DNA from: Phycisphaerae bacterium
GTDB taxonomy: Bacteria; Planctomycetota; Phycisphaerae; UBA1845; PWPN01
DNA length: 64,000 nt
NCBI GenBank assembly: GCA_018003015.1
Contig: JAGNEZ010000014.1
Span: 52,009 to 116,008, forward strand
Direction: 5' to 3'
Position numbers and translations under genes: made by a program. Below, piece by piece: positions 17,141 through 26,043 of this stretch. The stretch's first letter is position 1; every line of letters begins with the position of its first letter. The notes below the pieces were generated by a model, which was given only the letters and a program-made list of their open reading frames with translations, ran no database searches and was not told the DNA's origin.

Positions 17141-18283
17141 ATGGCGCCGGGGCCGCGCTGCGCTGCGATGGGCTTTTGTCTGACTACCACGGTGTTGATC
17201 GCCGTCGGCTGGACCACCCCCGCCCTGCAAGGGGAGTCGCCGTCGGTGGTTGTCCGGGCGGCGCCACGTCTGACCCTGCCGGGCATCGTGGTCGCCAAGG
17301 ACGCTGACCCCAAATCGGACGGTGATGTGGACTGCAACAGTCCGGCCCACTGGGACGGCGACACCTTGTTCATGTTCTATTCAGTGGGCCACCCGTATCG
17401 CAGCAATGGGCCGAACATGGCGGGTCTGAGTCGCCCGTCGGTTAGAACCGCATACGACAACGAGCGCGCATGGCGCGAGGTCAAGCGGCAAGGCGAGCGT
17501 TGGATCGAGGCGACCTGGAAAGCTCCCGACGGGCGGTTGTATATGTGGTACCACAACGAACCGCACCCGATCTGCGGCAGTGCCACGCTCACCGCGCCGC
17601 GCATTGGCACTATGGTCTCGACCGACAACGGGCTCAACTGGAAGGACCTTGGCCTGATCCTCGAGGCCCCGGCCGACTCGCTCAACTGCGACACGGTCAA
17701 CACCTACTTCGCCGGAGGCAACGGCGACTTCTCGGTGATCCCCGGCGCAGGAGACGAGTACCTCTACTTCTTCATCAGCACCTACAACAAGGATGTGGCC
17801 GAGCAGGGCGTGGCGGTTGCACGCATGAAGGCCTCTGATCGCGACGATCCGAGGGGCAAAGTGTTCAAGTGGCACCATGGGCAATGGAGCGAACCGGGGC
17901 TTGGCGGGCACGTGAGCCCGATCTATCGCGTCACCGCGGACTGGCACAAGAGCGCTGTTGACGCGTTTTGGGGGCCGTCGATTCACTGGAATACGCACCT
18001 TGACCAGTGGGTCATCCTCCTCAACCGGGCTGTCAACAAGGACTGGGGCCAGGAGGGCATTTACGTCAGTCTGAACCCGGATCTGGCCAAGCCCGGCGAC
18101 TGGAGCAAGCCGCTCAAGATCCTCGACGCGAAGGAGCTGGAGAAATCCAAGTGGTATCCTCAGGTCGTCGGCATCGACGCATCGAGGAAGGAGACCGACA
18201 AGCTTGCCGGCCGGGTGGCCCGTCTTTTCGTCGCCGGCCAGTCCAAATGGGAGATCGTGTTCCTCAAGCCTGGCGAGAGGTAG
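17141..18283 (+). CDS. Secreted beta-propeller, glycosidase-like protein
   Basis: 380 residues with an N-terminal hydrophobic signal (~10-30). Repeated motifs such as GDTLFMFYS, DGRLYMWYHN, GTMVSTDNGLNWKDLG and DEYLYFFIS are typical of five-bladed propellers of the GH43/GH32/GH117 fold. I cannot assign catalytic acids with confidence. It lies directly downstream of the GH2 gene on the same strand, with a good GGAGG site before the ATG, so the two probably act on related extracellular glycans (inference). Confidence 0.75.
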   Translation: MAPGPRCAAMGFCLTTTVLIAVGWTTPALQGESPSVVVRAAPRLTLPGIVVAKDADPKSDGDVDCNSPAHWDGDTLFMFYSVGHPYRSNGPNMAGLSRPSVRTAYDNERAWREVKRQGERWIEATWKAPDGRLYMWYHNEPHPICGSATLTAPRIGTMVSTDNGLNWKDLGLILEAPADSLNCDTVNTYFAGGNGDFSVIPGAGDEYLYFFISTYNKDVAEQGVAVARMKASDRDDPRGKVFKWHHGQWSEPGLGGHVSPIYRVTADWHKSAVDAFWGPSIHWNTHLDQWVILLNRAVNKDWGQEGIYVSLNPDLAKPGDWSKPLKILDAKELEKSKWYPQVVGIDASRKETDKLAGRVARLFVAGQSKWEIVFLKPGER

Positions 18284-18370
18284 TCTCGGCAGGCGCTCGT
18301 GTTCGTGCCTCTGACGGAGCCCGGCGAATTGGCGGGCAGGCTACGGATTCCTGTTCTTGGAGAAGCGCTC

Positions 18371-18844
18371 GTGGACGCAGAACTCAGCATCCGGAAGGCT
18401 CTCACCCATCAGCAGGTCATCTACGCCGGCATCGCCTCCGGTATTCTTCTCTTTGCGGTCGTGGCGGTGGTCATCGGCAACCGCGTGCCGGTCCAGACGG
18501 AGCTGTCCCGTTTCCTAGTTCCCGGACTGGCCCTGCTCACGCTGATCGCCGGCGTCGCCGCCGTCGTGCTGCGCGGGGTCATCATCGACCGGGCCAGGCA
18601 ACGAGTCCTGGAATTGCCCGACGACGTGGATCCGATTCCCACGGTCGCCGTCTACTGGCAGCGATCCTCGCTGACGACCGCATTGGCGGCCGACCTGGTC
18701 GGCACGTTGGCCTGCGCCGTCTACCTCGTGACCAAGGCCCCGGCCGCGTTGGCTTTGGCCGGCCTGGCGATCGCGCTTGTTTTTGCCCGATTCCCCTCGC
18801 GAGCCCGGCTGAACAGTTTCCTCATCGAGGCCGGCGTTCGCTGA
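18371..18844 (+). CDS. Small integral membrane protein
   Basis: 157 residues with four predicted membrane helices, arranged as two hydrophobic pairs around a polar loop rich in Asp/Arg (QRVLELPDDVDP). No family was recognised. The GTG start at 18371 is preceded by TTGGAGAA at good spacing; the frame is open back to a GTG at 18299 with no ribosome-binding site. It sits between the propeller gene and the UPF0316 gene, 23 bases before the latter. Confidence 0.6.
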   Translation: MDAELSIRKALTHQQVIYAGIASGILLFAVVAVVIGNRVPVQTELSRFLVPGLALLTLIAGVAAVVLRGVIIDRARQRVLELPDDVDPIPTVAVYWQRSSLTTALAADLVGTLACAVYLVTKAPAALALAGLAIALVFARFPSRARLNSFLIEAGVR

Positions 18845-18867
18845 CATTCTCACCCAGGAGTACTGTA

Positions 18868-19446
18868 ATGCCTGACATCAAAGGACTGCTGGATCACGCC
18901 GGACCCTGGCTGCCGTTGATCATCTTCTGTCTGCGGATCGTGGACGTTTCCATCGGCACCGTGCGGACGATCTGCGTGGTCCGTGGCTGGCGGATGCTGG
19001 CCACCAGCCTCGGCTTCGTGGAAGTGAGCATCTGGCTGGTGGCGGTCTCGAGCGCCATCACCCGGCTCGATCGTCCGATCAACATCATCGCCTACGCGGG
19101 CGGCTTTGCCATGGGCAACAACGTAGGCATGTGGCTCGAAACCAAGCTCGCCCTGGGTCATCAGATCGTGCGGCTCATCTCCGCCCAGTTCTACCATGAC
19201 ATCGCCGAGCGGCTGCGTGGCCTGGGCTACCGGGTCACTGAAATCGAAGGCCAGGGCCGCGGCGGCCCGGTGGGCGTCTGCTTCATCGCCGCCCCGCGCC
19301 GCCAGGTAGCCGACGTCATTCACAGCGCCAGCGAGGTCGACCCCAACGTGTTCGTGACCGTCGAGGACACTCGCGATCCACACCTTCGCGCGTACCGAAA
19401 TCCGAGCCGCGGCACCGGCTGGCGGTTCGGGCGAAAGCGGAAGTGA
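18868..19446 (+). CDS. UPF0316-like membrane protein (DUF5698 + DUF2179)
   Basis: 192 residues. Three N-terminal membrane helices contain IIFCLRIVDVSIGTVRTICV and YAGGFAMGNNVGMWLE, matching the UPF0316 (YebE-like) pattern. A soluble DUF2179-type domain (~110-175) follows and the C-terminus is basic. In Bacillus relatives the function is unknown; the soluble domain is thought to bind a ligand. The start is fixed by CCAGGAG before the ATG, 23 bases after the preceding membrane-protein gene. Confidence 0.85.
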   Translation: MPDIKGLLDHAGPWLPLIIFCLRIVDVSIGTVRTICVVRGWRMLATSLGFVEVSIWLVAVSSAITRLDRPINIIAYAGGFAMGNNVGMWLETKLALGHQIVRLISAQFYHDIAERLRGLGYRVTEIEGQGRGGPVGVCFIAAPRRQVADVIHSASEVDPNVFVTVEDTRDPHLRAYRNPSRGTGWRFGRKRK

Positions 19447-19533
19447 GCGGCGGCGGCGGATGAGCGGTTTCTCGCTTCGGGCCGGATAGGAAGCAGGCGA
19501 CCCGTTTTCGACGGATGTTGGAGGAACCTGACC

Positions 19534-19929
19534 ATGACCCGGACAGCCATCCGCGGACTGTGGCTCTCACTGTCTGCCGTTGCGGCGACGGCGGCCATAG
19601 GCACCGCCTGGTATTTGTATGGGCAGAACGCAACGCCACCACCCGCGAAGGAAGAACCCCGACCGCTGGAGCGGCCGGCCCTGGCCATTCAGAAAATGTC
19701 CTTGTGCATGGGACCCCAGCTGTCTTTCGATGCACCTCAACGTCGAGGAGATGACTACGCCCGGGCCATGGTTGACCACCAGGGGCAGGCCTGGGTCTTC
19801 CTGGCTCAATCGATGTCCTTCCAGTTCAGCAGAAGCGTATCGCCGACGGGCTCCATCCTCCTTTGGCAATGGCGTGATATGCCCGTCAAGCTCCGGCAGG
19901 TGTCAATCGTGACCGACACCGCCCTCTGA
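19534..19929 (+). CDS. Hypothetical single-pass exported protein
   Basis: 131 residues with one N-terminal hydrophobic segment (~8-30), a Pro-rich linker (TPPPAKEEPRPLERP) and a short C-terminal domain with no recognised family. The ATG has a strong TTGGAGG site nine bases upstream, the main reason to accept it as a gene. It lies 87 bases after the UPF0316 gene and converges on the glmU-like gene. Confidence 0.5.
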   Translation: MTRTAIRGLWLSLSAVAATAAIGTAWYLYGQNATPPPAKEEPRPLERPALAIQKMSLCMGPQLSFDAPQRRGDDYARAMVDHQGQAWVFLAQSMSFQFSRSVSPTGSILLWQWRDMPVKLRQVSIVTDTAL

Positions 19930-19987
19930 CACGAGCGCTGAGATCACCAGGTTGCCAGTGACGGCCGCCGACGCTGCGGCTTTCGGG

Positions 19988-21256
19988 TTACCCTGCCGAG
20001 TGGGCCGCGGCCGCCATCCGCCGGGCCTTGTGGACCGCCTCCAGTCGCTCTTCCTTGGTCAACTCGAAGAGGTGGCGATAGAGCTGCTCATCGGCCGCGG
20101 TCATCTCCACCTTCCGCCGGGACATGGCGATCCTGGCGGTCTTGAGCAGGGCGGTCAGGCCGAAGCCCTTGCCGATCACGCCGTTCAGCAGCCAGGCGAA
20201 GGAGGGGATGCTCTTGGGCAGCGGCTCGCCCATGGCCACGCAGATGGCCATCGTCCCGACCACGGTGCCGGTGTTCAGGAGCGTGCCGATGCTGGTCTTG
20301 ACGTGGTCGGCGATGAACGCGCCCACCTTGGTGGAGCCGGTGTCGATGGTCTGCTTGCCCATCTTGATGCTCACCGTGGTGTAGTCGTTCTTGAGATCGC
20401 TGTTGGTGGTCAGGGCCCCGAGATTGACCCATTCGCCGACGTAGGCGTGGCCCAGGAAGCCGTCGTGGTACTTGTTGGAGTAGCCGTGGATGATGCTCTC
20501 CTCGACCTCCCCGCCCACCCGGCACATGGTGCCGATGCTGCAACCCTCGCGGACCTTGGCACCCAGGAGAATGCTTCTGGGTCCAACATAGCACGGCCCT
20601 TCGATCCGGGTGTACGGATGGACTTCGACTCCGGCATCGAGAGTGACTGGCCCGTGCTGGGTGTCGATGCAGACGAAGGGATGGATCTCGGCGCCGGGGC
20701 CGACGTAGACCTGGTCCTTGGGACCGTACACGACGGACGATTCGTGCATCTTGCCCTCGATCCCCGAGCGACCGGCGGCCTTGAAGTCGGCGGTGGTCTG
20801 CTGCGGGTTGGCCAGCATGACATCCCAGATGTAGCCGAACCAGGGCCCCTGGAACTCGACTCGGGGGCTCTTGAAGGCTGCCTTGACCAGTCCGGCGTAA
20901 TCGGTGACGCCGCTCACCTCATCGGTGGTCCGCCAGGCTGCCAGCTGCTCGCCTTTCCACACCGCGACGCGATCCTTGGGGGGTGTCCACCCGTGGCCGC
21001 AGACCCGGGCGTTGACGAACAACGTCTCCTCGCCGCGGCAGCCGGCGAGGCGGTTGACCGCGACCGTGGCGTAGCGCTGAGCCACGGTGGCCGCCAGGTA
21101 GTCGCGGACCAGTAAGACATCCGCCTGTTTTCCGACAGCCCGCTCGATCTTGGCGGCCAGGGACATGGCCCCGGTCCTCAATTCGAACACGCCTCGGGTG
21201 TAGGCCAAGGGCAGGAAATGATCGACCTGGTTATCCTCGAAGATCACGCACTTCAT
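19988..21256 (-). CDS. Alternative GlmU-like sugar nucleotidyltransferase/acetyltransferase
   Basis: 422 residues. The N-terminus MKCVIFEDNQVDHFLPLAYT followed by TRGVFELRTGAMSLAAKIE matches the alternative GlmU-like family (TIGR03991 type) of Bacteroidetes and planctomycetes, not classical GlmU. Residues ~190-370 form a left-handed beta-helix of hexapeptide repeats (VYVGPGAEIHPFVCID, SILLGAKVREGCSIG). Expected chemistry is acetylation of glucosamine-1-phosphate and UDP transfer, giving UDP-GlcNAc for the cell envelope; this is inferred from the family. The start follows GGAGG. It diverges from nagB, which acts on the same amino-sugar pool. Confidence 0.86.
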   Translation of the reverse strand: MKCVIFEDNQVDHFLPLAYTRGVFELRTGAMSLAAKIERAVGKQADVLLVRDYLAATVAQRYATVAVNRLAGCRGEETLFVNARVCGHGWTPPKDRVAVWKGEQLAAWRTTDEVSGVTDYAGLVKAAFKSPRVEFQGPWFGYIWDVMLANPQQTTADFKAAGRSGIEGKMHESSVVYGPKDQVYVGPGAEIHPFVCIDTQHGPVTLDAGVEVHPYTRIEGPCYVGPRSILLGAKVREGCSIGTMCRVGGEVEESIIHGYSNKYHDGFLGHAYVGEWVNLGALTTNSDLKNDYTTVSIKMGKQTIDTGSTKVGAFIADHVKTSIGTLLNTGTVVGTMAICVAMGEPLPKSIPSFAWLLNGVIGKGFGLTALLKTARIAMSRRKVEMTAADEQLYRHLFELTKEERLEAVHKARRMAAAAHSAG

Positions 21257-21324
21257 AAGATATCCTCCACCTCGCACCTTCATGCAACGAACAGATGGCT
21301 CGTGGGAAATGACAGATGGCCATA

Positions 21325-21353
21325 CTTATACGGGCATCGGTGTTCCCACGCAA
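21325..21353 (-). promoter_or_regulatory. Candidate promoter of the glmU-like gene
   Basis: On the minus strand TTGCGT (21353-21348), a 17-base spacer and TATAAG (21330-21325), about 70 bases upstream of the start at 21256. The -10 is near consensus, the -35 weak. Confidence 0.4.
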
Positions 21354-21363
21354 CCACCCGCCC

Positions 21364-21392
21364 TTGTCGGCTTGAATGGCGCTCGTTACTAT
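21364..21392 (+). promoter_or_regulatory. Candidate promoter of nagB
   Basis: TTGTCG (21364-21369), a 17-base spacer and TACTAT (21387-21392), about 80 bases before the nagB ATG. It lies back to back with the candidate promoter of the divergent glmU-like gene, so one regulator could control both. Confidence 0.4.
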
Positions 21393-21472
21393 CCGAGCCA
21401 TCGTTCCCATTTCAGGATCATGGCATGGCGGCCCCCGGGCCGTCGGAGAACACGAAGAGGAGAGCACGTAAG

Positions 21473-22273
21473 ATGGAAGTGATCATTACCGAGAGTTACG
21501 AAGCGATGAGCGCCCAAGCCGCCAAGATGATCGCCCAGCAGATCCTGCACAAGCCGAGCTCGGTTCTGGGGCTGGCCACGGGCTCGACCCCGGTCGGCAC
21601 CTACAAGGAGATGATCCGGATGCACAAGGAGCAGGGTCTGGACTTCTCCAAGGTGGTCACCTTCAACCTCGATGAATACGTGGGCCTGCCACCCTCGCAC
21701 AACCAGAGCTACCGCTACTTCATGGATCACAACCTGTTCCACCACATCAACGTGCCCACGGGCAACATCCACGTGCCCTACGGCCACGCCGAGTCGGTGC
21801 TGGATTTCTGCGCCTGGTACGAGTCCGAAATCAAGCGCTACGGGGGAATCGATATCCAGATTCTGGGGATCGGCGGCGACGGCCACATTGCCTTCAACGA
21901 GCCGGGGAGTTCGCTCGGTTCGCGGACCCGGCTCAAGACGCTGACCCAGGAGACGATCACCGACAACGCCCGGTTCTTCGCGAACATGGACGAGGTTCCG
22001 CGGTTCGCCATCACCATGGGCGTGGGGACGATTCTCGAAGCCCGCAAGATCATCATGCTCGCCAACGGATCCAAGAAGGCCAAGATCGTCGCCGAGGCCA
22101 TCGAGGGACCGGTCAGCTCGCAGGTCTCCGCCAGCGCCCTGCAACTGCATCGGGACGTGGTGGTGATTCTGGACAAGGAAGCCGCCTCGAAGCTCAAACG
22201 TGCCGACTACTACAAGTGGGTCTACGATCAGAAAGCCAAGCTGATGCCCGCCCTGATCGGCAAGGCAACCTAA
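21473..22273 (+). CDS. nagB: Glucosamine-6-phosphate deaminase
   Basis: 266 residues, the normal length for NagB, which interconverts glucosamine-6-phosphate and fructose-6-phosphate plus ammonia. Conserved segments are clear: LGLATGSTPVGTYKEMI (phosphate loop), TFNLDEYVGL with the catalytic Asp, and GIGGDGHIAFNEPGSS with the Asp/His/Glu relay. The ATG follows GAGGAG; the frame continues upstream but only this part aligns with the family. It diverges from the glmU-like gene across a ~216-base region and is followed by a strong hairpin. Confidence 0.97.
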   Translation: MEVIITESYEAMSAQAAKMIAQQILHKPSSVLGLATGSTPVGTYKEMIRMHKEQGLDFSKVVTFNLDEYVGLPPSHNQSYRYFMDHNLFHHINVPTGNIHVPYGHAESVLDFCAWYESEIKRYGGIDIQILGIGGDGHIAFNEPGSSLGSRTRLKTLTQETITDNARFFANMDEVPRFAITMGVGTILEARKIIMLANGSKKAKIVAEAIEGPVSSQVSASALQLHRDVVVILDKEAASKLKRADYYKWVYDQKAKLMPALIGKAT

Positions 22274-22317
22274 GGCGAGCCCGCCTTCCACCGGAAGTGC
22301 TGGTAGCGACGCTTGTT

Positions 22318-22388
22318 ACATGCCCTCGCACTGGTCGCCGCGACGACCGGTGGAGGGCATGTTCGTTTCGCTTCCATGTACCCTTTTT
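22318..22388 (+). terminator. Terminator-like hairpin after nagB
   Basis: ACATGCCCTC (22318-22327) and GAGGGCATGT (22353-22362) pair perfectly over 10 bp around a GC-rich loop that can pair further. A six-T run follows at 22384-22389, farther from the stem than in a textbook intrinsic terminator. Confidence 0.5.
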
Positions 22389-22513
22389 TCGACCCAGCGT
22401 GACCGTGGGCGCTCTACAATAGATGTACAAGACTGGGCGTCACGACCGGGCGATGTTCTCCGGGACACTGGGGTACCCCGTTCCGCACGTCAACGAAACA
22501 GAAGGAGTGGGTG

Positions 22514-23410
22514 ATGATGTCACGGTCATTCTCCACAACTCGGTGCAGGGGAGACAGGTCTTCGGCGAAGCAGAACAGACGTAGCCCGGCACAGTTGGCA
22601 TCCAGGTTGTCCGTGCTCGCGGTTGCGATGGTCTCATCCATCGGAGGAGCCCCCAGCCACGCCCAGGGCATCCTGGATACGTTCGGACAGGGTAACGCGT
22701 TTGACGTGACGCGTACCTATCTGATTGTGGATCGTCCAGCTTTCGCCTACCAGGCCCTCGCCATGCGGTTCCAGTCAGCCGTCGACCAGCAATTCACCAA
22801 AGCGGTCGTGGCCACCTCGGCCTGGCCATACACTGACGGGTATACGGGATCCATGATTGCGATGTTGATCGAGGGCAACGATAGCGCGCCCGGCAATTCG
22901 ATCCTGGAGCAATTCAGCTTCGGCAGCCCCTACGGCCCGACGGTGATCACCTTCACCTCGGTGAGCCGGCCGAGCCTAACCGCGGGTGGCATCTACTGGT
23001 TTGCGATACTGCCCGACGTTTCGGCGTGGCCATGGCAGACATATGCCGGCTGGCACCTTTCCTCGAGTGTCGTCACCGCCCCGAGCAACCTGGCTGCCAT
23101 ACACAGCCGCGGCGGTCCCTGGGCTGCAATGGGCACGCCTCAAGGCACTCCCGTACAAGCACCGGCACTGCGAATCGAGGCGATCATCGTTGTGGCTGCT
23201 GATGCGGATTCGGATGGCGATGTCGATCAGCAAGACTTGGAGCGACTCAGCGTCTGCACCTCGGGTCCCGCCATGCCTCACAGTGACACGCCAGAGTGCC
23301 AGCAAACCGATTTCGACGGCGATGGCGACGTGGACCAGAGTGACTTTGGCATTCTCCAACGATGCTGGAGTGGGGCAAACCGGTCGCCGGACCCGAATTG
23401 CGCGAAGTGA
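22514..23410 (+). CDS. Secreted protein with dockerin-like calcium repeats
   Basis: 298 residues. A long basic N-terminus leads into a hydrophobic signal (RLSVLAVAMVSSIGGAPSHA). The body (~50-230) looks like a beta-sandwich of the planctomycete choice-of-anchor type, ending in paired EF-hand-like loops DADSDGDVDQQD and DFDGDGDVDQSD about 40 residues apart, the dockerin-type-I pattern, with flanking cysteines. Such tails occur on many extracellular planctomycete proteins. GTG (22511) and two ATGs (22514, 22517) follow GAAGGAG; the exact start is ambiguous by two codons. A weak -10 (TACAAT) is at 22415-22420. Confidence 0.75.
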   Translation: MMSRSFSTTRCRGDRSSAKQNRRSPAQLASRLSVLAVAMVSSIGGAPSHAQGILDTFGQGNAFDVTRTYLIVDRPAFAYQALAMRFQSAVDQQFTKAVVATSAWPYTDGYTGSMIAMLIEGNDSAPGNSILEQFSFGSPYGPTVITFTSVSRPSLTAGGIYWFAILPDVSAWPWQTYAGWHLSSSVVTAPSNLAAIHSRGGPWAAMGTPQGTPVQAPALRIEAIIVVAADADSDGDVDQQDLERLSVCTSGPAMPHSDTPECQQTDFDGDGDVDQSDFGILQRCWSGANRSPDPNCAK

Positions 23411-23468
23411 ACGCGGGCGGCAACGTGATTCTGAAGGCCAACGTCATCGCCAGAGAGGCACGTTCGTC

Positions 23469-24623
23469 TCACTCCGCCGCCGAGATCGCCACTTCCTGCC
23501 AACCCTCCATGCCGAAGCGGACGTCGCGTTCGACGAACTCCCAGACGACCAGGCGTTTGCCGGCCAGCATGGCCGGCTTGCGGGCCAGTTCCTGGCGAAC
23601 GAGGGTCGAGGCCCCGCCGTCGCTGACGATGGAGGTGACCGGCCGGCCGAGTTCGCGGGCCAGGTGGGCGATGAAGCCGGCTGAGCCGGGCTCGTCGCGC
23701 TCGTAAATGCGCAGAAAGCTGTCGCCCAAGACGAGAATGCTCGACGCCGGGTCGTCGCGATAGGGCTGGCCGTCCGGTTGGATCACCTGCTCGCAGCGCA
23801 CCGCCTCCGCCTCGAAGAGGGCCTCGATCGGGGGGCATTTCAGCATGCGCAGCACGTCGCCCGGCCGCCGGACGGTGATCGGATGCACGGCGTAGTCGAC
23901 TGACTTGTCCGGCGCCTGGCGGAGCGTGCGGATCCTTCGAGCCACGGCCTCGGCCGCCAGACGAGCGCCGGCGGCCGTCCAGTGCGTGTCACGCTCCAGA
24001 TACCAGGCTTCCGCGTCTGTCGACCGCGGGTTGGATCTCGCCTCGGCGAAAACCGGGAAGAGATCCATCGTTTCGACACCGGCGGCGGCCAGATCGGCCA
24101 GCAGCCTGCGGGTGGGCTCATGAACGCGACTGTCGGCGGGTTGTGCTCGCCGGGTCAGTTGGTCCGGATAGACCGACGGCTTGCCGGGAACGGGCACGAC
24201 CAGCAGGTGAATCCCTCGCCGGGCCAACTGATCGCGGAACGACACGATTGCCTCGACGGCCGGTCCGCGCCCGGTGCGGGCGGCGGCGTGGTCGGGGCAG
24301 CGCTCGGTCAAGTATCGGGCGTCCGGCCGGTAGAACCACCAGCCATCCCGGCCGACCAGAGCCAGCTCACCGACGTCGCCGAACGCCCGGTATCGCAGGT
24401 ACTGGGTCCGCGGACGCAGTTCCTGGGCGATGAGGGCCTGCTCCTTGAGGTCGTTCTCGAACGCTTTCAGGGTTTTCTCGGTCGGCCACTGGCGGAACAG
24501 ATCCAGGATCTGCGGCATCTCGCCGTGGCGCAGCTCGCTGATCGCCTGGAACGGCCCCTCGAAGGCGATGATGGCCAGGAACCCGAGTACCATCAGGTAG
24601 TGTTGTCCGCGTCCGGAGGTCAC
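23469..24623 (-). CDS. AlgJ/AlgX-like SGNH O-acetyltransferase
   Basis: 384 residues, one N-terminal membrane anchor (~8-22), the rest extracytoplasmic. The SGNH-type catalytic elements of AlgJ/AlgX are visible: GDSF with Ser302, and RDTHWT with Asp212 and His214. It probably transfers acetyl groups, delivered across the membrane by the adjacent AlgI-like MBOAT protein, to an exported polysaccharide. The GTG start follows AGGAG overlapping the algI stop, 13 bases apart, so the two are co-expressed. The polysaccharide is unknown; no polymerase or glycosyltransferase lies nearby. Confidence 0.88.
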   Translation of the reverse strand: MTSGRGQHYLMVLGFLAIIAFEGPFQAISELRHGEMPQILDLFRQWPTEKTLKAFENDLKEQALIAQELRPRTQYLRYRAFGDVGELALVGRDGWWFYRPDARYLTERCPDHAAARTGRGPAVEAIVSFRDQLARRGIHLLVVPVPGKPSVYPDQLTRRAQPADSRVHEPTRRLLADLAAAGVETMDLFPVFAEARSNPRSTDAEAWYLERDTHWTAAGARLAAEAVARRIRTLRQAPDKSVDYAVHPITVRRPGDVLRMLKCPPIEALFEAEAVRCEQVIQPDGQPYRDDPASSILVLGDSFLRIYERDEPGSAGFIAHLARELGRPVTSIVSDGGASTLVRQELARKPAMLAGKRLVVWEFVERDVRFGMEGWQEVAISAAE

Positions 24624-24636
24624 GTTGCCTGTGCTC

Positions 24637-26037
24637 CTAGAACTGGAAGTACAAGAAGGGGTTGAACGCCTGGCTGAACATGGTGGCCAGGCCCACAGCG
24701 AACAACACGATCAAGCCGGCCGCCCGAAGCCAGGTCAGCTTGTTCACCCAGTCCATCGCCTGGATCGGCCCGAAGGCGAGCACGGCGCACAGGGCGATCT
24801 CCAGGAGCCGGCCGGGGTTGTACAGATCGCCGGCCAGCAGGATCGATCGCCCGACGAAGCCGCCGGTCCCGAACATGGCCCCCAGGTACCGTACCGCATC
24901 GGCAAGCGTGTCGGCCCGGAACAGCACCCAGGAGATGAGTACCAGCACGAAGGTCAGGCTGACGCGCAGGGGCCGCGGGAAGGCCGCATAGGCGCTTTTC
25001 TTGCCGAGCATGCGTTCGAAGGCCAGGAAGCCGCCGTGGAACGCGCCCCAGGCGACGAACGTCCAGTTCGCCCCGTGCCACAGCCCGCCCAGAAGCATGA
25101 CCACCGTCAGATTGAAGTAGTTGCGCCGGGCACTTACCCGGTTGCCGCCCAGGGGGATATAGAGGTAGTCGCGCAGGAAGGTCGAGAGCGAGATATGCCA
25201 GCGGCGCCAGAACTCGGTGATGCTCTCCGAGCGATAGGGTGCATCGAAGTTGCGGGGGAACTCGAAGCCGATCATCCGGCCCAGGCCGATGGCCATGTCC
25301 GAGTAGCCGGAGAAGTCGAAGTAGATCTGCATCGCGTAGGCGATGACGCCGAGCCACGCATCGACCACCCCGGGCGATTCGGCGGCGAAGGCGGCGTCGG
25401 CCATGGGGGCGATGGCGTTGGCCAGCAGGACCTTCTTGGCGAATCCGAGGACGAACAGGGCAGTACCGGCCGAGAACTTGTCGAGCGTATGGGCGCGCTG
25501 CACCAGCTGGCCGGCGATGACGTTGTAGCGCAGGATCGGACCGGCCACGAGCTGCGGGAACAAGGCGATGAAACAGGCGAAGTCGCGGAACGACCGGACC
25601 GGGGGGGCCACGCCCCGGTAGACGTCCACCGTGTAGCTGATGTTGTGGAAGATGTAGAAGGAGATGCCGATCGGGAGGGCGATCCGCCAGACGGGTATCG
25701 AGCCGGCTCCGAATGTCGCCAGGAGCCGGTTCAGGTTCTCCTCGGCGAAGGTGAAGTACTTGAAGAAACCCAGCAGGCTGAGACTCGCTGCCACGGAAAT
25801 CGCCAGGGCGACGGTGGCCTTGCGCCGATCCGGACCCGCGGCCGCGATCGCCCGCCCGCAGAGGTAGTTGACCACCGTCGCGAAGAGCATGAGCAGCACG
25901 AACCGCGGGTCCCACCACCCGTAAAATACGTAGCTGGCCGAGAGCAGGAGCAGATTGCGCTGGAACGGCAACGCGTAGTAGGTCAGCAGGACGAGGGGCA
26001 GGAAGTAGAAGATGAACACATGCGAGGTGAAGACCAT
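24637..26037 (-). CDS. AlgI-like MBOAT acyl-transfer membrane protein
   Basis: 466 residues with roughly 10-12 membrane helices. Typical MBOAT motifs are present: FYIFHNISYTVDVYRG, FPQLVAGPI, DFSGYSDMAIGLGRMIGF, and the conserved His pair in RRWHIS (His281) and GGLWHGANW (His321). Proteins of this family move acetyl groups from cytoplasmic donors across the membrane for polysaccharide O-acetylation. It is flanked by a lipoprotein gene 6 bases upstream and the AlgJ-like gene 13 bases downstream. AGGACACG precedes the ATG. Confidence 0.95.
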   Translation of the reverse strand: MVFTSHVFIFYFLPLVLLTYYALPFQRNLLLLSASYVFYGWWDPRFVLLMLFATVVNYLCGRAIAAAGPDRRKATVALAISVAASLSLLGFFKYFTFAEENLNRLLATFGAGSIPVWRIALPIGISFYIFHNISYTVDVYRGVAPPVRSFRDFACFIALFPQLVAGPILRYNVIAGQLVQRAHTLDKFSAGTALFVLGFAKKVLLANAIAPMADAAFAAESPGVVDAWLGVIAYAMQIYFDFSGYSDMAIGLGRMIGFEFPRNFDAPYRSESITEFWRRWHISLSTFLRDYLYIPLGGNRVSARRNYFNLTVVMLLGGLWHGANWTFVAWGAFHGGFLAFERMLGKKSAYAAFPRPLRVSLTFVLVLISWVLFRADTLADAVRYLGAMFGTGGFVGRSILLAGDLYNPGRLLEIALCAVLAFGPIQAMDWVNKLTWLRAAGLIVLFAVGLATMFSQAFNPFLYFQF

Positions 26038-26043
26038 CGTGTC

